DNA of 64,000 bases from Eubacteriaceae bacterium (GCA_022652985.1 JALCRY010000001.1:62001-126000), one strand, 5' to 3'; positions 1 to 9,586 are shown, numbered from the stretch's first letter. The notes: generated from the letters alone by a model not told the origin. Program-made: numbers and translations.

Positions 1-498
1 AGCGTCCTGCTTTCTGAGCATTATATCTTTGTCCCATTCAGACCACGAAACGTGATGGAAATGTTCCTTGACAGCCATGAACAGCGAATAATCATCGAGC
101 CAGCCGGCATTCGACGCTGTGAAGTTCTTAAAGTCAAGTGTGGGCGAGAAGCCGCGGTATGCTATGCGCAAAAGCTCGGAGCGTCTTTCGAAGAGCCTGC
201 CGTAATCTATATATCGCGGATCTATTCCGAAATCCCTCGTTGAGAAGTCATGTCTGTCCAGCAGACCTTTTCTGACAAGTACGATGGGATCTATAAAGTA
301 GGGATTCACCGCGAAAGACGAAAGCGGCGCATATGGTGAATCACCGGCTCCGGTCGGACCCAGCGGCAGTATTTGCCAGTATTTTTGTTTAGCTTCTTCA
401 AGCCTGAAAATAAATTCGTAAGCTTCCCTGGAAAAGCAGCCTATGCCGTAGTGGGAAGGGAGCGAAAAAACAGGCATCAGGACTCCGCTTGCTCTCAT
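1..498 (-). CDS. malQ: 4-alpha-glucanotransferase (amylomaltase), N-terminal part, cut by window edge
   Basis: This open frame runs off the left edge, so it is absent from the ORF track. Reading the minus strand from ATG at 498 gives MRASGVLMPVFSLPSHYGIG, then KYWQILPLGPTGAGDSPYAP and NPYFIDP, which is the characteristic start of GH77 4-alpha-glucanotransferases. The last visible residues, WSEWDKDIMLRKQDA, fit the same family. The enzyme transfers maltodextrin segments between alpha-1,4-glucans in the cytoplasm. A GGAGG site lies just upstream of the ATG. It is divergent from the GH13 gene at 622, consistent with a maltodextrin or glycogen locus. About 165 codons are present; the catalytic residues lie outside the window. 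Confidence 0.93.
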   Translation of the reverse strand, partial: MRASGVLMPVFSLPSHYGIGCFSREAYEFIFRLEEAKQKYWQILPLGPTGAGDSPYAPLSSFAVNPYFIDPIVLVRKGLLDRHDFSTRDFGIDPRYIDYGRLFERRSELLRIAYRGFSPTLDFKNFTASNAGWLDDYSLFMAVKEHFHHVSWSEWDKDIMLRKQDA

Positions 499-557
499 GA
501 GATCCTCCGTTGTTTTTTTTAGATGCGAGTACATTTTAACACAATTCCGATGTGATG

Positions 558-586
558 TTAGACTTTATTTCAAAATGAACTATAAT
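558..586 (+). promoter_or_regulatory. Sigma-A type promoter for the amylase-pgi unit
   Basis: TTAGAC, a 17-base spacer and TATAAT sit in the malQ/amylase divergent region, with the start codon about 35 bases downstream of the -10 box. Confidence 0.7.
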
Positions 587-621
587 ATAGAAAAGATACA
601 TTTGGCAAAGGGGGTATTGAC

Positions 622-1920
622 ATGTGGGCATTCAATAAAGTTTTTTATCAGATCTACACTTTGAAATTCTGCGGGGCACCTGCGGAAAATGACGGAGTGG
701 TGCAGCCGAGGATACGCAAAATAAGGGAATGGATACCGTATTTCAACGATATTGGCGTTGATGCAGTTTATCTTTGTCCTGTTTTCTGCAGCGATACGCA
801 CGGTTACGATACGAAGGATTACGGCCATCTCGATGAGAGACTGGGCACTGACAATGATCTGAAAACACTTGTCGCAGAAATGCACAAAAACGGAATTAAA
901 GTAATACTGGACGGAGTTTTCAATCATGTAGGAAGAAATTTTGCGGCATTTGCAGACGTGCGTGAAAACAGAGAAAATTCAAGATACCGCGACTGGTTTT
1001 ATCTCGATTTCGGCAGAGATTCCCAATACGGCGACGGTTTTTACTATGAGGGCTGGGAAGGCCACTTTGAACTTGTAAAGCTCAACGATGAAAATCCTGA
1101 GGTAATAAAATATCTGGAAGATCAGGCCGTTTCCTGGATCGATAAATACGATATAGACGGTCTCAGACTGGATGTTGCGTATTCGCTTCCGGATGTATTT
1201 CTGGCCGGACTGCGCGATGTCTGCCGCGGCAGAAAAGAAGATTTTTTCATCATTGGCGAAACCATTGATGATAATTACGAGCGTCTGCTGAACAACATGG
1301 ACAGCGTAACGAATTATCAGTCCTACAAGGGACTGTGGTCAAGCTTCAATTCCGGAAATCTGTTCGAGATAGCGGATACTTTCAGACGGCAGTTCAATGA
1401 GATGCTGCCGGGGAGCCATCTTTTCAATTTCCTGGACAATCATGATGTTTCCAGGATCGCTTCCAAACTGAATGATCCTCTGCTTCTCGGCCCGATATAC
1501 GGTCTTCTGTTTGCTATGCCGGGCATACCGTGTGTATATTACGGAAGCGAATGGCGGGCAAAGGGAAGCATAGATGAAGGGCAGCCGGATGATGTCGTCA
1601 GGCCGTACTTCGGTGTGCCTATGCCGGATGAAATGACGATCTGGATCAAATGGCTGATCAAGCTGCACAAAGAAAACAAGGCTTTTATTTACGGAGGATA
1701 CAGGCAGCTGTATCTTACGAATGAGCAGCTGGTTTTTGAAAGAGCGTTTGAAGATGACCGGATCGTGGTCGGCCTGAATATCAGCGATACTGAAGTACAT
1801 GTTGATTTCGACGCCGGCGCAGAACAGGGCATGGACATCCTTTCGGGTCATCGTCACAACTTCGGCGGAGGGACAGATCTGGCGCCGAGAAGCATATATT
1901 ACTGGTACATAGAAGGCTAA
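622..1920 (+). CDS. Alpha-amylase family glycoside hydrolase (GH13, cyclomaltodextrinase/neopullulanase-like)
   Basis: A cytoplasmic GH13 enzyme (no signal peptide) that should hydrolyse alpha-glucosidic bonds in maltodextrins or cyclodextrins. The four GH13 regions are visible: DGVFNHVG (about 97-104), GLRLDVAY with nucleophile Asp184, IIGETIDD with acid/base Glu213, and FLDNHD with Asp275. The C-terminal 80 residues look like the usual beta domain. At 432 residues it is short and lacks the N-terminal domain of many neopullulanases. An AAGGGGG site precedes the ATG. It is 11 bases upstream of pgi and divergent from malQ, so the trio probably feeds maltodextrin glucose into glycolysis. Exact substrate cannot be told from sequence. 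Confidence 0.9.
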   Translation: MWAFNKVFYQIYTLKFCGAPAENDGVVQPRIRKIREWIPYFNDIGVDAVYLCPVFCSDTHGYDTKDYGHLDERLGTDNDLKTLVAEMHKNGIKVILDGVFNHVGRNFAAFADVRENRENSRYRDWFYLDFGRDSQYGDGFYYEGWEGHFELVKLNDENPEVIKYLEDQAVSWIDKYDIDGLRLDVAYSLPDVFLAGLRDVCRGRKEDFFIIGETIDDNYERLLNNMDSVTNYQSYKGLWSSFNSGNLFEIADTFRRQFNEMLPGSHLFNFLDNHDVSRIASKLNDPLLLGPIYGLLFAMPGIPCVYYGSEWRAKGSIDEGQPDDVVRPYFGVPMPDEMTIWIKWLIKLHKENKAFIYGGYRQLYLTNEQLVFERAFEDDRIVVGLNISDTEVHVDFDAGAEQGMDILSGHRHNFGGGTDLAPRSIYYWYIEG

Positions 1921-1931
1921 GGAGGAAAATT

Positions 1932-3164
1932 ATGGATCTCAGAGTTGAATTGAAAAACACAGGTATCGGCGAAGCTGTCGCTTCAAGAAGAAATGAAGCA
2001 CATGAAGCGCTCGACAAGCTGTGGACAGGCGAACTGGATTTCACGGGATGGGTCAGAGATCCTCTGGAATTCGATGAAGCAAAAGTTGCGGAATTGGCTG
2101 CCGCAGCCGCGGAAATACGGGAAAAATGTGATTACTTTATCGTGCTCGGAGTGGGCGGAAGCTTTATGGGTGCGAAGGCTGTGATCGATATGCTGAAACC
2201 GGAAAACCCTTCTACCGAAGTGTTATTCGCCGGCTATAATTTCAGCGGCAGATATTTAAGAGAACTGATCAAAAAAATCGCCGGACATGATGTCTGCATA
2301 TGCGTGATCTCCAAGTCGGGCACAACAACTGAGACTCTGTCGGCGTACGGGATATTCAAGAAGATAATGCTGGAAAAATACGGGAAGGAAGAGACAGCCC
2401 GGAGAACTTATGTAGTTACTGAGAACCGTTCCAACTTCCTGTTCGACGAAGCAACAGAAGAGGGCTGCACGATTTTCGACCTGGCGGTCGATATCGGCGG
2501 GCGCTATTCCGTTCTTACACCGGTGGGTCTGCTGCCTATAGCGGTGGCCGGAATAGATATCGAAGGCATAATGAAGGGTGCGAGAGGCATCTGCTCCAAA
2601 GAAGCTTTTGCGGGAGACGCGCTCGACTATGCTGTCACCAGGCAGTATATGTATGAACACGGAAAAAAGATCGAAGTATTTGAGTTCTTCGATCCTTACT
2701 GCGCGTATTTCGGTGAATGGCTGAAGCAGCTTTTCGGCGAGAGCGAAGGAAAAGACGGCAAGGGACTGTTTCCGGCATCGCTGATGTTTTCAAGAGATCT
2801 TCATTCGATGGGTCAGTTCCTCCAGCAGGGGACTCCGGCATTTTTCGAAACATTTATCACCATTAAAAAAGACAGCGCTGATATAGATATCCCTGATATC
2901 GCCATGAAACCTTTTGCCGGAAAAACTATCGGACAGATAAATAAATGCGCAGAAAAGGGAGTGCTCGCTGCACATGTCAAGGCCGGTATACCTGCGGTTT
3001 CGATGTACGTGCAGGACCTGACGCCGGAAGCAGTGGGAGAACTTCTGTACTTCTTTGAAACACAGTGCGCTGTTTCAGCTCTGCTTTCGGGAGTGGACCC
3101 GTTCAATCAGCCGGGAGTCGAGGCATACAAAAAAGAAATGAGAGGGTATATAAACGAACTGTGA
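1932..3164 (+). CDS. pgi: Glucose-6-phosphate isomerase
   Basis: Interconverts glucose 6-phosphate and fructose 6-phosphate in glycolysis. Visible motifs are VLGVGGSFMGAKAV (sugar-phosphate SIS fold), ISKSGTTTETL, GGRYSVLTPVGLLP, GESEGKDGKGLFP and the C-terminal GVDPFNQPGVEAYKKEM with the conserved lysine. The protein is 410 residues against about 445-450 for most Firmicutes homologues, the deficit being at the N-terminus, but GGAGG immediately before this ATG supports the start. It lies 11 bases after the GH13 gene in the same transcript. Confidence 0.95.
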   Translation: MDLRVELKNTGIGEAVASRRNEAHEALDKLWTGELDFTGWVRDPLEFDEAKVAELAAAAAEIREKCDYFIVLGVGGSFMGAKAVIDMLKPENPSTEVLFAGYNFSGRYLRELIKKIAGHDVCICVISKSGTTTETLSAYGIFKKIMLEKYGKEETARRTYVVTENRSNFLFDEATEEGCTIFDLAVDIGGRYSVLTPVGLLPIAVAGIDIEGIMKGARGICSKEAFAGDALDYAVTRQYMYEHGKKIEVFEFFDPYCAYFGEWLKQLFGESEGKDGKGLFPASLMFSRDLHSMGQFLQQGTPAFFETFITIKKDSADIDIPDIAMKPFAGKTIGQINKCAEKGVLAAHVKAGIPAVSMYVQDLTPEAVGELLYFFETQCAVSALLSGVDPFNQPGVEAYKKEMRGYINEL

Positions 3165-3169
3165 TCCTG

Positions 3170-3189
3170 CTCCCGCGATGTTGCGGGAG
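3170..3189. terminator. Hairpin after pgi (weak terminator candidate)
   Basis: CTCCCGC and GCGGGAG form a 7-bp stem with a 6-base loop just after the pgi stop. There is no T-tract, so it may be a processing or attenuation hairpin rather than a full intrinsic terminator. Confidence 0.4.
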
Positions 3190-3215
3190 TTCGGTAATTG
3201 CTATATAATAAAAAT

Positions 3216-3881
3216 ATGGTGAAATTTGAAAACGACTGGGACGATGTTCTCAGCGGAGAATTCGACAAACAATACTATAAAGATCTCAGGGAATTCCTCA
3301 AGCAGGAATATTTCAGGTCGGGACATAATATTTTCCCGCCGATGGATGAGATCTTCAACGCACAGAAGCTGACCTCCTACGGGGCCGTGAAAGCCGTGAT
3401 CCTCGGTCAGGATCCTTATCACGAGCAGGGGCAGGCGCAGGGTCTGTGCTTTTCCGTACGCAAAGGAGTCCAGAAGCCTCCTTCGCTTGTGAATATTTTC
3501 AAAGAACTTCAGGCGGATACAGGCATAGAGCCGCCAACTCACGGGTCACTTGTGGACTGGGCGAAGAACGGCGTATTGCTGCTCAATACCGTGCTGACGG
3601 TGCGTGAGCATCAGGCTAATTCGCACAGGGGACACGGCTGGGAAAAATATACCGACAGGGTCATTGAACTTTTGAATCAAAGAGACGATCCGATGGTATT
3701 CATACTCTGGGGCAACAATGCCAAGGCCAAACAGAGTCTGATAACAAATTCAAAGCATCTGGTGCTGACAGGGGCTCATCCGAGTCCGCTGTCGGCATAC
3801 AACGGCTTTTTCGGCGGCAGATATTTTTCAAGGACCAATGATTTCCTCGCAGAGGGGATCGACTGGAGGATCAGCGAATAA
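3216..3881 (+). CDS. ung: Uracil-DNA glycosylase, family 1
   Basis: Removes uracil from DNA at the first step of base excision repair. The catalytic water-activating motif GQDPYH, the uracil pocket (GLCFSV), LLNTVLTV and the leucine loop HPSPLSAYNGFFGGRYFS are all intact. I prefer ATG 3216 (MVKFENDWDD), which matches the usual family start, over TTG 3198 used by the ORF track. GGGAG lies 8 bases before the TTG but inside the preceding hairpin, while the ATG has no Shine-Dalgarno sequence and sits just after a TATAAT (3203-3208), so its translation signal is unusual. Product is 221 residues. Confidence 0.93.
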   Translation: MVKFENDWDDVLSGEFDKQYYKDLREFLKQEYFRSGHNIFPPMDEIFNAQKLTSYGAVKAVILGQDPYHEQGQAQGLCFSVRKGVQKPPSLVNIFKELQADTGIEPPTHGSLVDWAKNGVLLLNTVLTVREHQANSHRGHGWEKYTDRVIELLNQRDDPMVFILWGNNAKAKQSLITNSKHLVLTGAHPSPLSAYNGFFGGRYFSRTNDFLAEGIDWRISE

Positions 3882-3896
3882 CAGGGAGGACAGATA

Positions 3897-4463
3897 ATGT
3901 CAGGCAGTTTTATTTTTTGTACGGTTGCGGCGGTAATAGTGATCGTAATAGTTGTGTTTTATATCGGGACATTCAATGGTTTCGTCAAACTGAAGAATTC
4001 GATCGACGAAGCTTATTCCACGATGGATGCCTACCTTGAGAAGAGACATGATCTGATACCGAATCTCGTCGAAACGGTTAAGGGATATGCAGCTCATGAA
4101 TCAGGCACACTACAGAAGGTCACGGAAGCAAGGCAGACGGCGATAGACTCATCCTCGCAGCAGGATAAGGCGGCCGCGGAAAACCAGCTGACGAATACGC
4201 TGAAGAGTCTCTTTGCGGTGTCGGAGAATTATCCTGACCTCAAGGCTAATACGAACTTTCTTGATCTGCAGAAACAGCTGCAGAAGGTCGAAGAGGATAT
4301 CCTTAATTCCCGCAAATATTACAATGGATATGTGAAGCGCTACAATACGATGCTCGAGCAGTTCCCGAGCAGCATCGTCGCGCATATAAGCAAACTTACA
4401 CGCAAAGAAATGTTCACGGCGGAAAATGCTGCGGACAGGGAAAATGTAAAGGTGGAGTTTTAA
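3897..4463 (+). CDS. lemA: LemA family membrane protein
   Basis: A 188-residue protein with one N-terminal membrane segment (about 5-25, IVIVIVVFYIGTF) followed by the LemA signature FNGFVKLKNSIDEAYSTMDAYLEKRHDLIPNLVETVKGYAAHE and a long helical bundle. LemA proteins are membrane-anchored with a soluble coiled helical domain; their molecular role is not settled. GGGAGG precedes the ATG. It abuts the DUF2207 gene with no gap, a pairing common in Firmicutes that suggests a joint cell-envelope role. Confidence 0.9.
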   Translation: MSGSFIFCTVAAVIVIVIVVFYIGTFNGFVKLKNSIDEAYSTMDAYLEKRHDLIPNLVETVKGYAAHESGTLQKVTEARQTAIDSSSQQDKAAAENQLTNTLKSLFAVSENYPDLKANTNFLDLQKQLQKVEEDILNSRKYYNGYVKRYNTMLEQFPSSIVAHISKLTRKEMFTAENAADRENVKVEF

Positions 4464-6419
4464 ATGAAGATTGTCGGTCAAAACAGGATCAGGAAATTCA
4501 TACTGTGTTTTGCGATGGCGGCTGCCGTCGCATGTGCGATGGTGCCGCAGATGCCTGCATTTGCGGCGGATAAGGCTTCTTATACTACGAAATCATATAA
4601 TGTCGACATCAGACTGAAGACGGACAACACAGCGGAAATAAAAGAAACGATCACTATAAATGCGTCGGATTATATACACGGCATTTACAGATACATTCCG
4701 TTGCACCAGAGAGTTACTTACAGAGACGGAAGCGGCAAGGCTCTGCGGACCGATACATATCCTCTGAAGATATCTGATGTCAGCGTGGATAAATATTCTT
4801 TCGACACATATAAAAAGGGCGGCAATGCAGTTATACAGATCGGCGACGCCGATCAGTATGTGAGCGGAAAAAAGACTTATAATATCTATTATCATGTCAA
4901 GATGTACAAGGACCGCATCAAGTCTTACGACAGCTTTTATTACAATGTGCTGCCTTACGACTGGGATACTTCGATAGCATCTTCAACGATAACTGTCCAT
5001 ATGCCTAAATCAGTTAAAGCCGGCAATGTAAATGTCATTGCGGGCGAGGAAGGCAGCACCGATGATTCATCGAAGGTCAGCTGGGATCTGGACGGTAATA
5101 CAATAACAGTAAAGACAAAGTCATCGCTCCCGCAGGGCGAGGGCATCACAGTGGGAGTCATGCTGCCGGAGGGCTATTTCTCCGATGCGTCTTCGACCTC
5201 ATGGATGCATTATGCGCAGTACGGTGTCGGGATCATTCTGATACTGCTGCTCATTTATCTGCTGCTGAAATTCGGACGCGATCCGAAGAGAATACAGACG
5301 GTGGAGTTTGAGGCTCCTGACGGGATCACTCCGGCGGAGGTCGGCTATATCATTGACGGCATTGCCGATAAAGAAGATATCGTTTCGCTGATTTTCTACT
5401 GGGCGAATAAAGGATATATCAAAATCGATAAACTCGACGAGTCGAAGGACAGCGATTTCAGACTTACAAAACTCTGTGAACTTCCGGAGGATGCCAAAAC
5501 TTATGAGATGACATTCTTCAGAGCGCTCTTCCCGGGCACGCTTACAGTCGTACTGCTGTCCGGACTGGACGAAGGCGTCGCGCCTGCTATGGAGGCTGCG
5601 AGAGATCAGCTGAAGGGCGAGTATGAAAAGAGAAAGAACCGCATCTTTACCAGATCCGGAAGCGTTTCCAGGATAGCCTGTGTATTCATCGCGATGATCG
5701 GAGTCATGTTCCCGGGACTGATGATGTGGATGATGTACGGTTCGATATTCTATTTCCTGATTTTCGCCGCGGCGGCACTGCTGCTGATACCGTCATATAT
5801 CATCAGCTTTATCACCTGCGACAGAAAGGATGTGGGACAGAGAGAAAAACTGTTCCCGAATATCATCGCGGTCGTGATGCTGCTGGCAGTAATGGCGGTT
5901 TGTTTCTTCGGCATGCGCAGGCTGGAGTCGGATATCATCGCGGGGATCATTACTGCGGTCCTGGCTGCTGCCGGATTTGTGACGACACGCTATATGAGAA
6001 GAAGAACGAAACATGGCGCGGATATATTCGCGAGAGTCCTCGGTTTCAAACAGTTCATACAGACTGCCGAGATAGATAAGCTCAATATGATGGTCGAAGA
6101 TGATCCGGATTATTTCTATAATGTCCTCCCGTATGCTTATGTTATGGGACTTTCCAAGAAATGGGCGCAGAAATTTGAAAAGATCGACGTCAGGAAGCCT
6201 TCATGGTACGGCGGATACGGCAGCAATGGAGACATGTTCGATACGATGATGTTCTTTATGATAATGAATAATTTCTCGAGGAATTTTTCCAGCAGCGCAG
6301 CGGCAGCGGCGGCGCCTGATATTTCTTCCGACTTCGGAGGCGGAGGCGGCGGTTCGTTTGGCGGCGGCGGTTTCTCCGGCGGCGGAGGCTTCGGAGGCGG
6401 AGGCGGAGGCGCCTGGTAA
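4464..6419 (+). CDS. DUF2207 domain membrane protein with glycine-rich tail
   Basis: The protein has a signal peptide (about 1-34, ending MPAFAAD), an extracytoplasmic DUF2207-type beta domain (about 38-245, with YIHGIYRYIPL), a transmembrane helix (about 252-272) and then a cytoplasmic region starting FGRDPKRIQTVEFEAPDGITPAEVGYIIDG, followed by three to four further membrane helices (about 395-515). The end is FGGGGGGSFGGGGFSGGGGFGGGGGGAW, a Gly-rich tail typical of this family. No catalytic site is evident. The start codon follows the lemA stop directly, so the two are translationally coupled. Role unknown; probably envelope-associated. Confidence 0.85.
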   Translation: MKIVGQNRIRKFILCFAMAAAVACAMVPQMPAFAADKASYTTKSYNVDIRLKTDNTAEIKETITINASDYIHGIYRYIPLHQRVTYRDGSGKALRTDTYPLKISDVSVDKYSFDTYKKGGNAVIQIGDADQYVSGKKTYNIYYHVKMYKDRIKSYDSFYYNVLPYDWDTSIASSTITVHMPKSVKAGNVNVIAGEEGSTDDSSKVSWDLDGNTITVKTKSSLPQGEGITVGVMLPEGYFSDASSTSWMHYAQYGVGIILILLLIYLLLKFGRDPKRIQTVEFEAPDGITPAEVGYIIDGIADKEDIVSLIFYWANKGYIKIDKLDESKDSDFRLTKLCELPEDAKTYEMTFFRALFPGTLTVVLLSGLDEGVAPAMEAARDQLKGEYEKRKNRIFTRSGSVSRIACVFIAMIGVMFPGLMMWMMYGSIFYFLIFAAAALLLIPSYIISFITCDRKDVGQREKLFPNIIAVVMLLAVMAVCFFGMRRLESDIIAGIITAVLAAAGFVTTRYMRRRTKHGADIFARVLGFKQFIQTAEIDKLNMMVEDDPDYFYNVLPYAYVMGLSKKWAQKFEKIDVRKPSWYGGYGSNGDMFDTMMFFMIMNNFSRNFSSSAAAAAAPDISSDFGGGGGGSFGGGGFSGGGGFGGGGGGAW

Positions 6420-6442
6420 AGAAAACAGAAAAAGTTATTGCT

Positions 6443-6466
6443 GGCCGGCCCGGAAACGGGCCGGTC
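6443..6466 (+). terminator. Strong GAAA-tetraloop hairpin after DUF2207
   Basis: GGCCGGCCCG, loop GAAA, CGGGCCGGTC: a 10-bp stem with one G-T pair and a GNRA loop. No T-run follows, so termination would be inefficient; it could instead protect the 3' end of the lemA-DUF2207 message. Confidence 0.5.
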
Positions 6467-6488
6467 GTTCAGACACAGGAGATGTTAA

Positions 6489-7637
6489 ATGGATGAGATA
6501 CTATCGCTGATAGAGTCGATTTTTTCCGAGGGAAGCCTGATCAAAATGGTCCTCGGCAATCCGCGCAAGAAAAGTCTTCCCTATAAAAAAGCCGTTTTGA
6601 GGCCGGTAATGATAAAGGATGTGCCGATGTTTCAGGCAGAGTATCATTACGAGAAGAAAGTGTTCACAGAAAACTATGACCGCGAGGCCGCGATATCGCT
6701 CATCTGTGAGCTGATAACAGAGGATTTCAAGAATATCGATATTTTCACCGAGAACAATGATTTTCAGATACTCGCTTCAAAGCCGGACAATCCGCGGATC
6801 GTGAAGCGCGCTGCCACGAAGGACGCTTCCTGCAGGAGGGAAGAGCACGACAGACAGAAGAACCGCATAATACCCGAGGGAAAGCCGTGCGCATTTCTGA
6901 CCAGACTCGGCGTGATGGATGCAGAGGGAAATGTATACAAGAAATATTACAGCAAATACAGACAAATAAACCGTTATCTGGAGATATTATCTGATGTTGA
7001 GGATCATCTGCCGAAGGATCTGATCAGAGTGATAGACTTCGGCTGCGGCAAGGCTTATCTCACCTTCGCGATCTATTATTACCTGCATGAGATCAAAGGC
7101 CGGAAGGTCGATATCATCGGACTGGATCTGAAGGATGATGTGATCGATTTCTGTAATTCAGTCGCTGCGGATCTCGGATATGACAGACTGAATTTTATGA
7201 AAGGCGACATAGCTGATTTTACCGCGGACGGAGCCGACATGGTAGTGACGCTGCATGCCTGCGATACCGCTACGGATTATTCGCTGATAAACGCCGTCAG
7301 ATGGAATGCGCAGGTGATCCTTTCAGTGCCGTGCTGCCAGCATGAGCTTTTCCGGCAGATAGAAGACGAAGTGGAGGATCCGATACTGAAGCACGGGATC
7401 ATCAAAGATAAGTTTACAGAACTTCTGACGGACGGCCTCCGGGGTCTGAAGCTGGAAGAAGCCGGATATAAGGTGCAGATGACGGAGTTCACGACACTGG
7501 AACATACATCGAAAAACATTATGATCAAAGCTGTGAAAACGGGACTGAGAGGAGATAAGCGCTCGAGAAAAGCGGTGCGCGAATACGAGGCTCTGGTGCA
7601 GAGATATAAAGTTTCTCCGACAATCGACAGGCTTTGA
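6489..7637 (+). CDS. Class I SAM-dependent methyltransferase (Methyltransf_32-like)
   Basis: A 382-residue cytoplasmic protein. Residues about 175-195 hold the SAM-binding motif VIDFGCGKAYLTFAIYYYLHE, followed by GLDLKDD (acidic end of strand 2), GDIADF and VTLHACDTATDYSL. The later SVPCCQHEL motif with paired cysteines is typical of the PF13679-type methyltransferases. The first 150 residues form a separate basic domain without a recognised fold. Substrate unknown; RNA is plausible. It has its own AGGAG site, and the typA promoter lies in its last codons. Confidence 0.8.
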   Translation: MDEILSLIESIFSEGSLIKMVLGNPRKKSLPYKKAVLRPVMIKDVPMFQAEYHYEKKVFTENYDREAAISLICELITEDFKNIDIFTENNDFQILASKPDNPRIVKRAATKDASCRREEHDRQKNRIIPEGKPCAFLTRLGVMDAEGNVYKKYYSKYRQINRYLEILSDVEDHLPKDLIRVIDFGCGKAYLTFAIYYYLHEIKGRKVDIIGLDLKDDVIDFCNSVAADLGYDRLNFMKGDIADFTADGADMVVTLHACDTATDYSLINAVRWNAQVILSVPCCQHELFRQIEDEVEDPILKHGIIKDKFTELLTDGLRGLKLEEAGYKVQMTEFTTLEHTSKNIMIKAVKTGLRGDKRSRKAVREYEALVQRYKVSPTIDRL

Positions 7638-7652
7638 TATTTGTAGTATAAT
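7624..7652 (+). promoter_or_regulatory. Promoter for typA, inside the end of the methyltransferase gene
   Basis: TCGACA, 17 bases, TATAAT. The -35 box lies in the last codons of the upstream gene and typA starts about 39 bases downstream. Confidence 0.7.
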
Positions 7653-7690
7653 AGAAAAGTTAATTATAAGAAGGGAACAAAAAACACGGA

Positions 7691-9568
7691 ATGGAAGAAA
7701 GAGAAAAAATTATAAACATTGCCGTCATCGCGCATGTCGATGCAGGCAAATCCACACTGGTAGATGCTTTTCTGAACCAGAGCGGAGTATTCAGAGACAA
7801 TGAGAAGGTCGTGGACTGCGTCATGGACAGCGATGCTATCGAAAGAGAAAGAGGCATCACGATATATTCGAAGAATTGTTCGGTTATGCATAACGACGTA
7901 AAGATAAATATAGTCGACACGCCGGGACATGCCGACTTTTCTTCAGAAGTTGAACGTATCATGAAAACAGTAGATACGGTCATTCTTCTGGTTGACAGCA
8001 GCGAAGGTCCTATGCCTCAGACGCGTTTCGTACTGAAAAAATCGCTGGAGCAGGGACTCAATCCTATTCTGCTGATCAATAAGCTCGACAAGAAAGACGC
8101 CCGCGTAGAAGAAGTAGTCGATGAAGTATATGAACTGTTCATGGATCTCAACGCCAACAATGACCAGCTCGATTTCCCGATACTTTACGGTATTGCGAGA
8201 CAGGGAGTCGTAGTATATGACCCTAAGGATCTCGAGGGTTTCGAAGTCGAGAAAGACGGCAGAAAAATCGACAAGAATTTCAAGGGCGATGACAAATACA
8301 ACATCAAGCCGCTGTTCGATACGATCGCCAAGCACTGCAAGCCTTATCCGGATCTCAGAGATGAACCTCTGCAGCTCCAGATATCGTCGCTCGCTTACGA
8401 TGACTATATCGGACGTCTCGGCATAGGCAGGATCACCAAGGGCTCTCTCAAAGAAGCTCAGGTCGTCGCTGTCGCCAGAGAAGACGGCAGTCTCGTGGAA
8501 AAGAAGATCAACCAGGTGTTCGTATACAGAGGTCTCAGCAGAGTGCCTGTGCAGCAGGCACAGTGTGGAGATATCGTAGTCGTTTCTGGGATATCGGACA
8601 TTATGATCGGCGAGACTCTTACAGACAAGAACGATCCGCAGGCCATGGAAATGATCCATATAGAAGAACCTACGCTTTCAATGAACTTTATGGTAAACGA
8701 TTCGCCGTTCGCCGGTAAAGTAGGCAAGTTCGTCACTTCACGTCATATCAGAGAAAGACTGAACAAGGAACTGGAAGTAAACGTTGGACTTAAAGTTGAA
8801 GAGACTGACACCACGGACTGTTTCAAGGTATCCGGCAGAGGAGAACTGCATCTTTCGATCCTCATCGAAAACATGAGACGTGAAGGATATGAGCTGGGAG
8901 TTTCCAAGCCGCAGGTCATCCTGAAGAAAGACGAGCGCGGAAAGAAGCTCGAGCCTATTGAAGAAGTAGTGATATCGGCGCCTGACGAATATTCGGGCAG
9001 TATCATTTCCAAGCTAAATCTGCGTAAGGGCATGATGCAGAACATGTCCAGCGAGAACGGATATACTCATCTGGAGTTTATGGTCCCTACCAGAGGACTG
9101 CTGGGATACAGGACAGAATTCATCAACGACACCAGAGGCGAAGGAACGATGGTCAGGAGATTCGACCATTTCGATGACTACAAGGGCGAGATCCCGCAGA
9201 GAGTCAACGGTGTAGCCATTGCTCAGGAAGCCGGTGTTTCGACGCCTTATGCACTTTCGAATATTTCGGAGCGCGTGAAACTCTTCATTGAGCCGGGCAC
9301 TGAAGTATACGAAGGCATGATAATAGGAGAGAACGCAAGGGGCGATGACATGGTCGTCAATCCGTGCAAGCAGAAACAGAAAACGAACCAGCGTGCCGCA
9401 GGAAACGACGATGCTGTCAAGCTTCCTCCTGCAGTTGAATTTTCACTGGAAGAAGCGCTGGAATATATCGATGACGATGAACTCGTGGAAGTAGTTCCCG
9501 ACGATATCAGAATGAGAAAGATGATCCTCGGAGAAATGGACAGGAGAAAATACAAGAACCGTCATTAG
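7691..9568 (+). CDS. typA: Ribosome-associated translational GTPase TypA/BipA
   Basis: An EF-G-related GTPase that binds the 70S ribosome and assists ribosome assembly and stress adaptation. G motifs are AHVDAGKST (about 14-22), ERERGITI (switch I), DTPGHADF and NKLD. Domains II and III follow, then the BipA-specific C-terminal domain with PTRGLLGYRTEF and GEGTMVRRFDHFDDYKGEI. Length 625 is slightly over the usual 605-615, with an acidic C-terminal segment (EEALEYIDDDELVEVVPDDIRMRK). The P-loop reads AGKST where many homologues have HGKTT. AAGGGA sits 12 bases before the ATG. Confidence 0.96.
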   Translation: MEEREKIINIAVIAHVDAGKSTLVDAFLNQSGVFRDNEKVVDCVMDSDAIERERGITIYSKNCSVMHNDVKINIVDTPGHADFSSEVERIMKTVDTVILLVDSSEGPMPQTRFVLKKSLEQGLNPILLINKLDKKDARVEEVVDEVYELFMDLNANNDQLDFPILYGIARQGVVVYDPKDLEGFEVEKDGRKIDKNFKGDDKYNIKPLFDTIAKHCKPYPDLRDEPLQLQISSLAYDDYIGRLGIGRITKGSLKEAQVVAVAREDGSLVEKKINQVFVYRGLSRVPVQQAQCGDIVVVSGISDIMIGETLTDKNDPQAMEMIHIEEPTLSMNFMVNDSPFAGKVGKFVTSRHIRERLNKELEVNVGLKVEETDTTDCFKVSGRGELHLSILIENMRREGYELGVSKPQVILKKDERGKKLEPIEEVVISAPDEYSGSIISKLNLRKGMMQNMSSENGYTHLEFMVPTRGLLGYRTEFINDTRGEGTMVRRFDHFDDYKGEIPQRVNGVAIAQEAGVSTPYALSNISERVKLFIEPGTEVYEGMIIGENARGDDMVVNPCKQKQKTNQRAAGNDDAVKLPPAVEFSLEEALEYIDDDELVEVVPDDIRMRKMILGEMDRRKYKNRH

Positions 9569-9586
9569 TGAGGAATGAGATTTCAT

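Noticed and set aside
52-243. 63-codon plus-strand ORF at the left edge
   Set aside because: It is antisense to malQ, whose family motifs are clear on the minus strand.
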